A stretch of DNA of 64,000 nucleotides from Mycobacterium paraffinicum (GCF_001907675.1 NZ_MPNT01000021.1:39331-103330), one strand, 5' to 3'; positions 34,166-44,196 are shown, numbered from the stretch's first letter. Notes: generated by a model from the sequence alone, not told the origin. Made by a program: numbers and translations.

Positions 34166-35467
34166 ATGACGTCGCCAGTGAAGGTCAACAAACCCCGGAA
34201 CCCGCCGTACAAGCTGGCGGGCATCGCCTCGCTGATCATCGCCCTCGTGGCGCTGGTCCTGGTGTACGGGCAGTTCCGGGGCGACTTCACTCCCAAGACC
34301 AAGCTGACGATGCTGGCATCCCGGGCCGGGCTGGTCATGGATCCCGGCTCGAAGGTCACCTACAACGGGGTGGAGATCGGCCGGGTGGCCAGCATTTCCG
34401 AGACCGTGCGTGACGGCAAGCCGGCCGCGAAGTTCACCCTGGACGTCTACCCCCGGTACCTGTCGCTGATCCCGAGCAACGTGAACGCCGACATCAAGGC
34501 GACCACGGTGTTCGGCGGCAAGTACGTGTCGCTGACGACGCCGCAGAACCCGTCGCCGCAGAAGCTCAATCCGCACACCGTGATCGACGCGCGGTCGGTG
34601 ACGACGGAGATCAACACGCTGTTCCAGACCGTCACCTCGATCGCGGAGAAGGTGGATCCGGTCAAGTTGAACCTGACGCTGAGCGCCGCCGCCCAGGCGC
34701 TGACCGGGCTGGGCGATCGGTTCGGGCAGTCGGTGGTCAACGCCAACGCGATCCTCGATGACGTCAATCCGCAGATGCCGCAGGCCCGCCACGACATCCA
34801 GCAACTGGCGGGGCTTGGCGACACCTACGCCAACGCCGCGCCCGATCTGTTGGACTTCCTCAACAACGCGGTCATCACCTCGCGCACGATCAACGCGCAG
34901 CAGAAGGATCTGGACCAGGCCCTGTTGTCCGCGGCCGGGTTCGGCAACACCGGCGCAGACATCTTCAACCGTGGCGGCCCGTACCTGGCGCGCGGCGCGC
35001 AGGACCTGGTGCCGTCGGCCCAGCTGCTCGACACCTACAGCCCGGAGATCTTCTGCACGCTGCGCAACTACCACGACATCGAGCCCAAGGCCTCGTCGTT
35101 CCTGGGTGGCAACGGGTACTCGCTGAACGCCCACACCGAGGCCCTGTCCGGGCTGGGGCTGCTGGCCAACCCCGTGTCGGCGGTGGCCACGATCGCCAGC
35201 CTGGTCGGTGGGCTCGCCGGGGTGGTCGGCGGCGCGCCGAACCCCTACACCTACCCCGAAAACCTGCCGCGGGTGAATGCGCGCGGCGGACCGGGGGGCG
35301 CCCCCGGTTGCTGGCAGCAGATCACCCACGACCTGTGGCCCGCACCTGAATTGGTGATAGACAGCGGCAACAGCATCGCGCCGTACAACCACCTCGACAC
35401 CGGCTCGCCGTACGCCATCGAGTACGTCTGGGGCCGCCAAGTAGGGGACAACACGATCAACCCATGA
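34166..35467 (+). CDS. mce1A: Mce family protein Mce1A
   Basis: This 433-residue protein is the first of six different MCE subunits. It has one N-terminal membrane anchor (IASLIIALVALVLVYGQF, about residues 18-35), the MCE/MlaD domain (TMLASRAGLVMDPGSKVTYNGVEIGRVASIS at about 48-80 and FGGKYVSLTT near 125) and a long helical region that builds the lipid-conducting tunnel. Cysteines in the C-terminal region (ICTLRNYHDIE and GCWQQITHD) recur in the family. It overlaps mce1B by four bases. Mtb Mce1A (Rv0169) promotes cell entry and lipid import. Confidence 0.95.
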   Translation: MTSPVKVNKPRNPPYKLAGIASLIIALVALVLVYGQFRGDFTPKTKLTMLASRAGLVMDPGSKVTYNGVEIGRVASISETVRDGKPAAKFTLDVYPRYLSLIPSNVNADIKATTVFGGKYVSLTTPQNPSPQKLNPHTVIDARSVTTEINTLFQTVTSIAEKVDPVKLNLTLSAAAQALTGLGDRFGQSVVNANAILDDVNPQMPQARHDIQQLAGLGDTYANAAPDLLDFLNNAVITSRTINAQQKDLDQALLSAAGFGNTGADIFNRGGPYLARGAQDLVPSAQLLDTYSPEIFCTLRNYHDIEPKASSFLGGNGYSLNAHTEALSGLGLLANPVSAVATIASLVGGLAGVVGGAPNPYTYPENLPRVNARGGPGGAPGCWQQITHDLWPAPELVIDSGNSIAPYNHLDTGSPYAIEYVWGRQVGDNTINP

Positions 35468-36504
35468 AAATCACCGGAACCATCGTCAGGCTCGGCATCT
35501 TCTCGTTGGTGCTGCTGGTCTTCACTGTGATGATCATCGTCGTCTTCGGGCAGATGCGGTTCGACAGCACGAACTCGTACTCGGCCGAATTCACCAACGT
35601 CAGCGGGCTGCGGGCGGGCCAGTTCGTCCGGGCCTCCGGTGTGGAGATCGGCAAGGTCGACACGGTCGAGCTGGCCGACGGCGGCAAGCGGGCGCGGGTG
35701 AAGTTCAACGTCGACCGCTCGGTGCCGCTGTACCAGTCGACGACCGCGCAGATCCGCTACCTCGACCTCATCGGTAACCGCTACCTGGAGCTCAAGCGCG
35801 GCGAGGGTGAGGGCGCCGAGAAGGTACTGCCGCCGGGTGGCTTCATCCCGATGTCGCGGACCTCGCCCGCGCTCGACCTCGACGCCCTGATCGGTGGTTT
35901 CAAGCCGCTGTTCCGGGCGCTGGACCCGCAGAAGGTGAACACGATCGCGACGGCGCTGATCACGGTGTTCCAGGGCCAGGGCGGCACCATCAACGACATC
36001 CTGGACCAGACCGCGCAGCTGACCAACCAGCTCGGCGAGCGGGATCAGGCGATCGGTGAGGTCATCAAGAACCTGAACATCGTCCTGGACACGACGGTCC
36101 GGCACCGGCAGCAGTTCGACCAGACGGTCAACAACCTCGAGGTGCTCATCACCGGCCTGAAGGACCACGGTGACCAGTTGGCGGGCGGGACCGCGCACGT
36201 CAGCAACGCCGCCGGGACGGTCGCCGATCTGCTGGCGGAGGACCGCGGGCTGCTGCACAAGACCCTCAACTACCTCGACGCGATCCAGCAGCCGCTCATC
36301 GACCAGCGCGATGGGCTCAACGACTACCTGAAGAAGGTGCCCACCGCGTTGAACATGATCGGGCGCGCGATCGGTTCCTACGGCGACTTCGTGAACTTCT
36401 ACGCCTGCGACATCACCCTCAAGATCAACGGGTTGCAGTCGGGTGGCCCGGTCCGCACGGTCCGGCTCTTCCAGCAGCCGACGGGTAGGTGCACCCCGCA
36501 ATGA
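35464..36504 (+). CDS. mce1B: Mce family protein Mce1B
   Basis: The 346-residue MCE protein has a membrane anchor at about residues 8-30, an MCE domain (NVSGLRAGQFVRASGVEIGKVDTVEL and LIGNRYLELKRG) and a helical tail with DQTAQLTNQLGERDQAIGEVIKNLNIVL typical of the subfamily. It is short at the C terminus compared with Mce1C/D. ATG at 35464 overlaps the mce1A stop, and the stop overlaps mce1C. Counterpart of Rv0170. Confidence 0.95.
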   Translation: MKITGTIVRLGIFSLVLLVFTVMIIVVFGQMRFDSTNSYSAEFTNVSGLRAGQFVRASGVEIGKVDTVELADGGKRARVKFNVDRSVPLYQSTTAQIRYLDLIGNRYLELKRGEGEGAEKVLPPGGFIPMSRTSPALDLDALIGGFKPLFRALDPQKVNTIATALITVFQGQGGTINDILDQTAQLTNQLGERDQAIGEVIKNLNIVLDTTVRHRQQFDQTVNNLEVLITGLKDHGDQLAGGTAHVSNAAGTVADLLAEDRGLLHKTLNYLDAIQQPLIDQRDGLNDYLKKVPTALNMIGRAIGSYGDFVNFYACDITLKINGLQSGGPVRTVRLFQQPTGRCTPQ

Positions 36505-38093
36505 GGACACTCGAACCGCCCAACCGGGTTCGCATCGGGCTGATGGGCATCATCGTGACGCTGCTGGTCATCGGCGTCGGTCAAAGCTTCACCAGCGTGC
36601 CGATACTGATGGCCAAGCCGCACTACTACGGCCAGTTCACCGACACCGGCGGTATCGCCGTCGGCGACAAGGTGCGCATCGCCGGCGTGGACGTCGGCAA
36701 GGTCGAGGCCATCAACATCGAAGGCGACCACATCCTCGTCAAATTCAATATGGGCACCGCGACCATCGGCACCGAGAGCCGGCTGGCGATCAAGACTGAC
36801 ACCATCCTCGGGAAGAAGATCCTGGACGTCGAGGCCCGGGGGAATCAGAAGCTGAGGCCCGGCGACTCGTTACCGATTGGTCAGAGCACCACGCCCTACC
36901 AGATCTATGACGCGTTCTTCGACGTTACGAAGGCCGCCCAGGGCTGGAACATCGACACGGTCAAGGAATCGCTGCACGTGCTGTCGCAGACGATCGACCA
37001 GACCTACCCGCACCTGAGCGCGGCGCTGGACGGCGTCGCCAAGTTCTCCGACACCATCGGCAAGCGCGACGAGCAGGTCAAGCATCTGCTGGCCCAGGCC
37101 AACCAGGTGGCCAGCGTCCTCGGTGACCGCAGCGACCAGGTCGACCGCTTGCTGGTCAACGCGAAGAACCTGCTGGTCGCCTTCAACGAGCGCGGCCAGG
37201 CCATCAACGCGCTGCTGGCCAACGTCGCCGCCTTCTCCGAACAGGTCAAGGGCTTCATCAACGACAACCCGAACCTCAACCATGTGCTCGAACAGTTGCG
37301 CACCGTCAGCGACATCTTGAAGGAACGCAAGGACGACGTCGCCGCGGGCCTCACCGAGGTCGGCAAGTTCCTGCCGTCCCTGAACGAGGCGATCGCGTCG
37401 GGACCGTTCTTCAAGGTGGTCCTGCACAACCTCGCGCTGTACCAGATCATTCAGCCGTGGGTGGACGCCGCCTTCAAGAAGCGCGGCATCGACCCGGAGA
37501 ACTTCTGGCGTAGCGCCGGGCTGCCCGAATTCCGGTGGCCCGACCCGAACGGCACCCGGTTCCCCAACGGCGCACCGCCGCCGGCGCCCCCGGTGCTGGA
37601 GGGCACGCCGGAGCACCCGTTGCCGGCCGTTCCGCCCGGATCGCCCTGCTCCTACACCCCGGCCAATCCGGGCGGCAACGTGACCGTCGGCGACGAGGGT
37701 CTGCCGCGGCCGTGGAACCCGCTGCCCTGCGCCGGCGGGGGCATCGGACCGTTCGGCGGGCCGGGCTTCCCGGCGCCGGTCGACGTGATGACATCGCCGC
37801 CGAACCCGGGCGGTCTGCCGCCGACGCCGGGCATCCCGATCGCCGGTCGGCCGGGTGACCCGCCGCCGGACGTCCCGGGCACGCCCGTGCCGCTGCCGGC
37901 GCAGGCCCCGCCGGGCGCGCGCACCGAGAACCTGGCGCCGGCCGGGCCGACACCGCCGCCGTCGACGTTCGCGCCGGGCTTCCCGCCGGGACCGGCGGCC
38001 CCACCCGGGCCGGGCAACCAGCTGCCGGCGCCGTTCATCAACCCGGGCGGAACGGGCGGCAGCGGCGCCGCCGGGGGAGGTAGCCAGAATTGA
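36501..38093 (+). CDS. mce1C: Mce family protein Mce1C with long proline-rich tail
   Basis: This 530-residue MCE subunit has the N-terminal anchor (IGLMGIIVTLLVIGVGQSF), an MCE domain (DTGGIAVGDKVRIAGVDVGKVEAI, with AIKTDTILGKKILDVEARG), a coiled tunnel region with ERGQAINALLANVAAFSEQVKGF and a C-terminal part of about 170 residues made of Pro/Gly/Ala runs. The ATG at 36501 overlaps the mce1B stop; a GTG 12 bases earlier is rejected. The stop overlaps mce1D (TTGA). Counterpart of Rv0171. Confidence 0.94.
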   Translation: MRTLEPPNRVRIGLMGIIVTLLVIGVGQSFTSVPILMAKPHYYGQFTDTGGIAVGDKVRIAGVDVGKVEAINIEGDHILVKFNMGTATIGTESRLAIKTDTILGKKILDVEARGNQKLRPGDSLPIGQSTTPYQIYDAFFDVTKAAQGWNIDTVKESLHVLSQTIDQTYPHLSAALDGVAKFSDTIGKRDEQVKHLLAQANQVASVLGDRSDQVDRLLVNAKNLLVAFNERGQAINALLANVAAFSEQVKGFINDNPNLNHVLEQLRTVSDILKERKDDVAAGLTEVGKFLPSLNEAIASGPFFKVVLHNLALYQIIQPWVDAAFKKRGIDPENFWRSAGLPEFRWPDPNGTRFPNGAPPPAPPVLEGTPEHPLPAVPPGSPCSYTPANPGGNVTVGDEGLPRPWNPLPCAGGGIGPFGGPGFPAPVDVMTSPPNPGGLPPTPGIPIAGRPGDPPPDVPGTPVPLPAQAPPGARTENLAPAGPTPPPSTFAPGFPPGPAAPPGPGNQLPAPFINPGGTGGSGAAGGGSQN

Positions 38094-39703
38094 GCACCGC
38101 CTTTGACATCCGCAACATCCGGCTACCGAAGCTGACCCGGGCGACGGTGATCATCGGATCGCTGGTGATCGTGCTGGCCCTGGTCGTCGGGTTCGTCGGC
38201 TGGCGGCTGTACGAGAAGCTGACCAACAACACCGTCGTGGCCTACTTCCCGGCCGCCAACGCGCTCTACCCGGGCGACAAGGTTCAGATCATGGGGTTGC
38301 GGGTGGGCGCGATCGACAAGATCGAGCCGGTCGGCGACAAGATGAAGGTCACCTTCCACTACGAGAACAAGTACCGGGTTCCCGCCAACGCCAACGCGGT
38401 GATCCTCAACCCGACGCTGGTGGCGTCGCGGGCCATTCAGCTGGAACCGCCCTACAAGGGCGGCCCGGTGCTGGCCGACAACGCCGTGATTCCCGAAGAG
38501 CGCACGCAGGTCCCGGTGGAATGGGACCAGCTGCGCAACAGCATCACGAACATCATCTCCAAGCTGGGCCCCACGCCTGAGCAGCCGACCGGCCCCTTCG
38601 GTGAGGTCATCGAGTCCTATGCCAATGGGCTGGCCGGCAAGGGCAAGGAGATCAACACGACGCTGAGCAGCCTGTCGCAGGCGTTGACCGCGCTGAACGA
38701 GGGTCGCGGCGACTTCTTCGCGGTGGTGAAGAGCCTGGCGCTGTTCGTCAACGCGCTGCACAAGGACGACCAGCAGTTCGTCGCGCTGAACCAGAACCTG
38801 GCCGACTTCACCACCCGGCTCGCGCACGACGACACCGACTTGGCGAACGCGATCGAGCAGTTCGACGGGCTGCTGTCCACCGTGCGCCCGTTCCTGGACA
38901 AGAACCGTGAGGTGTTGACCTACGACATCAACAACCTGGCCACGGTGACCAACACGATCCTGCAGCCCGATCCGCTGAACGGGCTGGAGACCGCGCTGCA
39001 TGTCCTCCCGACGGCCGCGGCGAACATCAACCAGATCTATCACCCGTCGCACGGGTCGGTGGTCGCCATCCCGGCGATCACGAACTTCGCCAACCCGATG
39101 CAGTTCATCTGCAGCTCGATCCAGGCGGGCAGCCGGCTCGGGTATCAGGAGTCCGCCGAACTGTGCGCGCAGTACCTGGCGCCGATCCTCGATGCCATCA
39201 AGTTCAACTACCTGCCGTTCGGCGCGAACCTCTTCAGCACGGCCGAGACCCTGCCCAAGGAAGTGGCGTATTCGGAAGATCGGCTGCACCCGCCCAACGG
39301 CTACAAGGACACCACCGTGCCAGGCATCTGGGTGCCGGACACCCCGACATCGCACCGCAACACCCAGCCCGGCTGGATCGTCGCGCCCGGCATGCAGGGC
39401 CAGCAGGTCGGGCCCATCACGGCCGGCCTGATGACCCCGGACTCGCTGTCCGAGCTCATGGGAGGCCCCAACATCGCGCCCGTCCAATCCAACCTGCAGA
39501 CGCCGCCGGGACCGCCGAACGCGTACGACGAGAACCCGATCGTGCCGCCGATCGGCCTGAACGCGCCGGTGCCCATCCAGCCGCCGCCACCCGGGCCGGG
39601 CGTGGCCCCGGGCCCGGTGGCCCCGACACCGGCGCCGGTCGCGGCGCCCGCGCCGAACGCGGGCGGGCCCCCCGTCCCGGCTGACATCGGGGGTGGCCAG
39701 TGA
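38090..39703 (+). CDS. mce1D: Mce family protein Mce1D with proline-rich tail
   Basis: The 537-residue MCE subunit begins at TTG 38090, preceded by GGGGGAGG and overlapping the mce1C stop. It has the anchor VIIGSLVIVLALVVGFVGWRLY, the MCE domain (ALYPGDKVQIMGLRVGAIDKIEPVGDKMKVTFHY) and the tunnel helices. The last 80 residues are Pro/Ala rich. Mid-protein cysteines (FICSSIQAGSRLG and AELCAQYL) are conserved among Mce1D proteins. It overlaps lprK by four bases. Counterpart of Rv0172. Confidence 0.94.
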   Translation: MSTAFDIRNIRLPKLTRATVIIGSLVIVLALVVGFVGWRLYEKLTNNTVVAYFPAANALYPGDKVQIMGLRVGAIDKIEPVGDKMKVTFHYENKYRVPANANAVILNPTLVASRAIQLEPPYKGGPVLADNAVIPEERTQVPVEWDQLRNSITNIISKLGPTPEQPTGPFGEVIESYANGLAGKGKEINTTLSSLSQALTALNEGRGDFFAVVKSLALFVNALHKDDQQFVALNQNLADFTTRLAHDDTDLANAIEQFDGLLSTVRPFLDKNREVLTYDINNLATVTNTILQPDPLNGLETALHVLPTAAANINQIYHPSHGSVVAIPAITNFANPMQFICSSIQAGSRLGYQESAELCAQYLAPILDAIKFNYLPFGANLFSTAETLPKEVAYSEDRLHPPNGYKDTTVPGIWVPDTPTSHRNTQPGWIVAPGMQGQQVGPITAGLMTPDSLSELMGGPNIAPVQSNLQTPPGPPNAYDENPIVPPIGLNAPVPIQPPPPGPGVAPGPVAPTPAPVAAPAPNAGGPPVPADIGGGQ

Positions 39704-40890
39704 CGAACAAGCCGAACAGTCGGCCAGTGATGGGAGCAATCAGGGTCATCCGCCGCGGGTCCTGGCGGGCCCTGGTCCTGTTGGTCGCAGCGCTGGTGCT
39801 GAGTTCGTGCGGCTGGCACGGCATCTCCAACGTCGCGATCCCCGGTGGCCCGGGCAGCGGCTCGGGCGCCATGACGATCTACGTGCAGGTGCCGGACACG
39901 CTGGCGATCAACGGCAACAGCAAGGTGATGGTCGCCGACGTCTTCGTCGGGTCGATCAAGAAGATCGAGTTGAAGAACTGGGTCGCCACCTTGACGCTGG
40001 GCGTCGACAAGAACACCAAGCTGCCCAAGAACGCCATCGCCAAGATCGGCCAGACGTCGCTGCTGGGTTCCCAGCACGTCGAGCTGGCCTCGCCGCCGAA
40101 CCCCTCGCAGGAATTGCTGAAGAGCGGCGACACCATTCCGCTGAAGAACTCCTCGTCCTATCCCACCACCGAGCAGACGCTGGCCAGCCTGTCGCTGATC
40201 CTGCGCGGTGGCGGCATCCCCAACCTGGAGGTGCTGCAGAACGAGGTCTACAACATCTTCAACGGGCGGGGTGATCAGATCCGGTCCTTCCTCGGCAAGC
40301 TGGACACCTTCACCGGCCAGCTCAACCAGCAGCGCGACGACATCACCCACGCGATCGACTCGACGAACCGGCTGCTGACCTATGTCGGCGCGCGGGCCGA
40401 CGTCCTGGACCGGGTGCTCACCGACTTCCCGCCGCTGATCAAGCATTTCGCGGACACCAAGAACCTGCTGATCAACGCCGTCGACGCGGTGGGCCGGCTA
40501 AGCCAGGCCGCCGACCAATACCTGTCGGAGGCGCGCGGGCCGCTGCACACCGACCTGCAGGCGCTGCAATGCCCGTTGAAGGAGCTGGGGCGCGCCTCGC
40601 CGTATCTGATCGGCGCGCTGAAGTTGATCCTCACCCAGCCGTTCGACATCGACACGGTGCCGAAGATCTTCCGGGGTGACTACATCAACATCTCGCTGAC
40701 GCTCGACGTGACGTACAGCTCCGTCGACAACGCGTTCCTCACCGGTACCGGATTGTCCGGCGCCCTGCGCGCGCTCGAGCAGTCGTTCGGGCGTGACCCC
40801 GAGACGATGATCCCCGACGTGCGCTACACGCCGAACCCGAATGACGCGCCCGGGGGACCACTGGTGGAAAGGGGGGACAGGAATTGCTGA
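39700..40890 (+). CDS. lprK: Mce1 lipoprotein LprK (Mce1E)
   Basis: The 396-residue MCE protein is a lipoprotein: the signal region ALVLLVAALVLSSC ends in a lipobox with acylated Cys37. The MCE domain follows (MTIYVQVPDTLAINGNSKVMVADVFVGSIKKIEL and LLGSQHVELASPP), then the helical region with FNGRGDQIRSFLGKLDTFTGQLNQQRDDI. It is the fifth MCE subunit and probably the external receptor end of the tunnel. GTG at 39700 overlaps mce1D; the stop overlaps mce1F by seven bases. Counterpart of Rv0173. Confidence 0.95.
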   Translation: MTNKPNSRPVMGAIRVIRRGSWRALVLLVAALVLSSCGWHGISNVAIPGGPGSGSGAMTIYVQVPDTLAINGNSKVMVADVFVGSIKKIELKNWVATLTLGVDKNTKLPKNAIAKIGQTSLLGSQHVELASPPNPSQELLKSGDTIPLKNSSSYPTTEQTLASLSLILRGGGIPNLEVLQNEVYNIFNGRGDQIRSFLGKLDTFTGQLNQQRDDITHAIDSTNRLLTYVGARADVLDRVLTDFPPLIKHFADTKNLLINAVDAVGRLSQAADQYLSEARGPLHTDLQALQCPLKELGRASPYLIGALKLILTQPFDIDTVPKIFRGDYINISLTLDVTYSSVDNAFLTGTGLSGALRALEQSFGRDPETMIPDVRYTPNPNDAPGGPLVERGDRNC

Positions 40891-42434
40891 CTCCTTTCGT
40901 TAGACGCCAGCTGGTCGCGTTCGGCATCCTGACGGTCATCTCGCTGCTCGTGCTGGGGGTGTACTACCTGCAGCTGCCGAGCCTGGCGGGCATCGGTCGC
41001 TACACGCTCAAGGCCGAGCTGCCCGCGTCGGGCGGCCTGTACCCGACGGCGAACGTGACGTATCGAGGCATCACCATCGGCAAGGTCACCGACGTCGAGC
41101 CGACCGAGCGCGGCGCCGAAGCGACGATGAGCATCGACAGCCGCTACAAGATCCCGATCGACGCGACGGCCAACGTGCACTCGGTATCGGCCGTCGGTGA
41201 GCAGTACCTGGACCTGGAATCGACCGGGAATCCGGGCAAGTTCCTCTCGGAGGGGCAGACGATCACGAAGGGCACGGTGCCCGCCGAGATCGGGCCCGCG
41301 CTCGATACGGCCAACCGCGGGCTGGCCGTTTTGCCCAAGGACAAGATCGGCCAATTGCTCGACGAGACGGCCCAATCCGTGGGCGGCCTGGGCCCCGCCC
41401 TGCAGCGGTTGGTGGACTCCACGCAGGCGATCATCGGTGATTTCAAGACGAACATCACCGACGTCAACGACATCATCCAGAACTCGGGCCCGGTGCTGGA
41501 CAGCCAGGTCAAGTCGGGTGATGCCATCGAACGCTGGGCGCGCAACCTGAACCGGCTGGGCGCGCAGTCCGCGCAGGAGGACTCGCACGTCAGAAGCGTG
41601 CTGCGCCAGGCGGCGCCGACGGCCGATCAAGTCAACGACGTGTTCAACGACGTGCGGGAGTCGCTGCCGCAGACGCTGGCGAATCTCGAGGTGGTGTTCG
41701 ACCTGCTCAAGCGCTACCACACCGGCGTCGAGCAGGTCCTGGTGTTCCTGCCCCAGGGCGCGTCGATCGCCCAGACGGTGGCCGCGCCGTTCCCCAACAT
41801 GGCGGCCCTGGACCTGGCGTTGTCGATCAACCAGCCGCCGCCCTGCCTGACCGGCTTCATCCCGGCATCGGAATGGCGGTCCCCGGCCGACACGAGCATG
41901 CAGCCGCTGCCGTCGGGCACCTACTGCAAGATCCCGATGGACACCCCGGCCAACAGCGTGCGCGGGTCGCGCAACATCCCCTGCACGGACATCGAGGGCA
42001 AGCGCGCGGCCACCCCGCGGGAGTGCCGTGACCCGAAGCCGTACGTGCCGGCGGGTACCAACCCCTGGTACGGCGACCCCAACCAGATCGTGACCTGCCC
42101 CGCGCCGGCGGCGCGCTGCGATCAGCCCGTCAAGCCCGGGCAGGTGATCCCGGCGCCGTCGATCGACACCGGCCTGAACCCGGCGCCCTCGGACCGGGTG
42201 TCCGGGACGCCCCCGCCGACCAGTGACCCGTTGTCGCGGCCGGGGTCGGGTACCGTGCAGTGCAACGGCCAGCAGCCCAACCCGTGTGTCTACACGCCCA
42301 GCGGGCCTCCGGTGGCGACCTACAGTCCCCAAAGCGGTGAACTGGTAGGGCCAGATGGAGTTAAATACTCCGTCGAGAACTCGGCCAGAACAGGAGACGA
42401 CGGATGGAAGGAGATGCTGGCACCAGCCGGCTGA
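40884..42434 (+). CDS. mce1F: Mce family protein Mce1F
   Basis: The 516-residue protein is the sixth MCE subunit. It has an anchor at LVAFGILTVISLLVLGVYYLQL, an MCE domain (LKAELPASGGLYPTANVTYRGITIGKVTDVEPT and SAVGEQYLDLEST) and a C-terminal soluble domain with several cysteines (CLTGF, TYCKIPMD, NIPCTDIEGK, REC, VTCPAPAARC) that likely form disulfides. The TTG start at 40884 follows GGGGGGACAGG. It overlaps mam1A by 31 bases. Counterpart of Rv0174. Confidence 0.94.
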   Translation: MLTPFVRRQLVAFGILTVISLLVLGVYYLQLPSLAGIGRYTLKAELPASGGLYPTANVTYRGITIGKVTDVEPTERGAEATMSIDSRYKIPIDATANVHSVSAVGEQYLDLESTGNPGKFLSEGQTITKGTVPAEIGPALDTANRGLAVLPKDKIGQLLDETAQSVGGLGPALQRLVDSTQAIIGDFKTNITDVNDIIQNSGPVLDSQVKSGDAIERWARNLNRLGAQSAQEDSHVRSVLRQAAPTADQVNDVFNDVRESLPQTLANLEVVFDLLKRYHTGVEQVLVFLPQGASIAQTVAAPFPNMAALDLALSINQPPPCLTGFIPASEWRSPADTSMQPLPSGTYCKIPMDTPANSVRGSRNIPCTDIEGKRAATPRECRDPKPYVPAGTNPWYGDPNQIVTCPAPAARCDQPVKPGQVIPAPSIDTGLNPAPSDRVSGTPPPTSDPLSRPGSGTVQCNGQQPNPCVYTPSGPPVATYSPQSGELVGPDGVKYSVENSARTGDDGWKEMLAPAG

Positions 42435-43228
42435 ACCCCCCACCGATGCCGAAGTTTCGTCGTCTGCGCGGACGGCGTCCGAAGAACCAGGACCCGGCGG
42501 CCGCCGTCGACCCGATCGATTCCGGCGCGACGCTCGAGGATTCCGACGCACCCGACGGTGTCGTCGAGCCGACGGAACCCGACGTGACGGCCGAGCAGCC
42601 GTCCGCGGCCGAGCCGACCGCGGAGGAGCCGGCGGAACCCGAGGACGCGACCGAGCAGGCCACCCCCGAGCCCGCGGCCGAGGAGCCGTCGGAACCGGAG
42701 GCCGGGTCCGGCGAGGCCGTCGACCGTCGGCCGTCGCGGATGGGCCGGGGTTGGTTGGCGGGCATCGCGGCGGCCCTCGTGCTGTGCGCCGCCGGGGTCG
42801 CCGCCGGCGGTTACCTCGCGTTGCGCTACCACCACGAAAGCCAGGCGATAGCCCGCAACGACGCCGCCGCGCTCAAGGCGGCCGTCGACTGCGTCTCGGC
42901 GACCCAGGCCCCCGACACCAACGCGATGGCGGCGAGTGAGCAGAAGATCATCGACTGCGGCACAGACGCTTTCCGCTCGCAGGCGCTGCTGTACACCAGC
43001 ATGCTCGTCCAGGCGTATCAGGCGGCCAATGTCCACGTCCAGGTGTCCGACATGCGGGCCGCCGTCGAGCGCAACAACCCCGACGGCTCGGTGGAGGTGC
43101 TGGTCGCGGTCCGCGTCAAGGTGGCCAACGACCAGACGCAGAACGAAACCGGCTACCGGCTGCGGGTGAAAATGGCTCAGGCCGAAGGCCAGTACAAGAT
43201 AGCCAAGCTCGACCAGGTGACGAAGTGA
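42404..43228 (+). CDS. mam1A: Mce-associated membrane protein Mam1A (Rv0175-like), acidic N-terminal extension
   Basis: The 274-residue protein has a basic N terminus (KFRRLRGRRPKN), a long acidic Pro/Glu/Ala region (about residues 28-110), one membrane segment (WLAGIAAALVLCAAGVAAGGYLAL, about 118-141) and a C-terminal Mce-associated domain of beta strands (AAVERNNPDGSVEVLVAVRVKVAN) with YKIAKLDQVTK at the end. It is longer than I recall for Rv0175 (213 residues) mainly because of the acidic stretch. The start has CAGGAG upstream. Mam proteins stabilise the Mce complex. Confidence 0.88.
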   Translation: MEGDAGTSRLNPPPMPKFRRLRGRRPKNQDPAAAVDPIDSGATLEDSDAPDGVVEPTEPDVTAEQPSAAEPTAEEPAEPEDATEQATPEPAAEEPSEPEAGSGEAVDRRPSRMGRGWLAGIAAALVLCAAGVAAGGYLALRYHHESQAIARNDAAALKAAVDCVSATQAPDTNAMAASEQKIIDCGTDAFRSQALLYTSMLVQAYQAANVHVQVSDMRAAVERNNPDGSVEVLVAVRVKVANDQTQNETGYRLRVKMAQAEGQYKIAKLDQVTK

Positions 43229-44196
43229 CGGTGGTGGTCGACAAGCCACCGGCCTCGGCCGTCCAGCAGTCCACGCGGGCTGCGTTGGCGCCCTGGCACA
43301 TTCGCGCCGGCGCGCTCGCGGTCGACGTCGTGCCGGGTTCCGCGGTGGTGGCCACGATGGCGGTGACGTGGTTCACCGTCCCGCCCAACGGCGTGTGGTG
43401 GTGGCTGTGCATCGCGGTCATCGGCGTCGCCATCCTGCTGGTGTTGGTCAATAGGCTGCTGCTGCCGACCATCGTCGGCTGGAGCCTCGGGCGGGCACTC
43501 TTCGGCATCGCGGTGGTGCGGCGCGACGGCGAGCCCATCGGACCGTGGGGCCTGCTGCTGCGCGACCTGGCGCACCTGCTCGACACCGTCTCGGTGGTGG
43601 GATGGCTTTGGCCGCTGTGGGATTCGGGCCGCCGCACCTTCGCCGACATGCTGCTGCGCACCGAGGTGCGCCGTGACGAAACGGCCGAGCCGTCGTTCAA
43701 CGCGCGGCGGTGGACGACGGTACTGGTGGCGACCGCGGCGGCGCTGTGCGTCGCCGGTGCGGCGATGAGCTACGCGGCGGTGTTCGCCCCCGACCGGGCG
43801 ACCGACCGGACGCGGGCAGAGCTGGACACGCAGGGGCCGAAGATCGTCGCGCAGATGCTGACCTACGACCCGAAATCGTTGCACGACGACTTCGCCCGCG
43901 CCCTGTCGTTGGCCACCGACAAGTATCGGACCCAGCTGGCCGCCCAGCAGGACATGGTGCAGAAGGGCAACCCGGTCATCAACGAGTACTGGGTGACTGA
44001 CCACGCGATCCAGTCGGCGGCCCCCGATCGGGCGACGATGCTGATGTTCATGCAGGGCCGCCGCGGTGCGGCGCCCGACGAACGCTACATCTCCGCCACC
44101 GTGCGGGTGACATTCGTCAAGGGCGGCGGCGACCGGTGGCTCGTCGACGACCTCACGGTGTTGACCAAGCCCAAGCCGGCGGGGGCCGGCAAGTGA
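43225..44196 (+). CDS. mam1B: Mce-associated membrane protein Mam1B (Rv0176-like) with RDD domain
   Basis: The 323-residue protein fuses an RDD domain (three to four membrane segments, AGALAVDVVPGSAVVATMAVTWF to RDLAHLLDTVSVVGWLWPLWDSGRRTFADMLLRT, about residues 28-148) with a further membrane helix near 165-185 and an extracytoplasmic Mce-associated domain ending in GGGDRWLVDDLTVL. The GTG start overlaps mam1A and the stop overlaps mam1C. It matches Rv0176, an accessory member of the Mce1 complex. Confidence 0.9.
   Translation: MTVVVDKPPASAVQQSTRAALAPWHIRAGALAVDVVPGSAVVATMAVTWFTVPPNGVWWWLCIAVIGVAILLVLVNRLLLPTIVGWSLGRALFGIAVVRRDGEPIGPWGLLLRDLAHLLDTVSVVGWLWPLWDSGRRTFADMLLRTEVRRDETAEPSFNARRWTTVLVATAAALCVAGAAMSYAAVFAPDRATDRTRAELDTQGPKIVAQMLTYDPKSLHDDFARALSLATDKYRTQLAAQQDMVQKGNPVINEYWVTDHAIQSAAPDRATMLMFMQGRRGAAPDERYISATVRVTFVKGGGDRWLVDDLTVLTKPKPAGAGK

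Noticed and set aside
34127..35440. Long minus-strand open frame opposite mce1A (437 codons), and similar ones opposite fadD5, mce1D and the SDR at 638
   Set aside because: These are third-position GC artefacts: Arg/Gly/Val/His-rich products, no family motifs, and each lies antisense to a confident gene.
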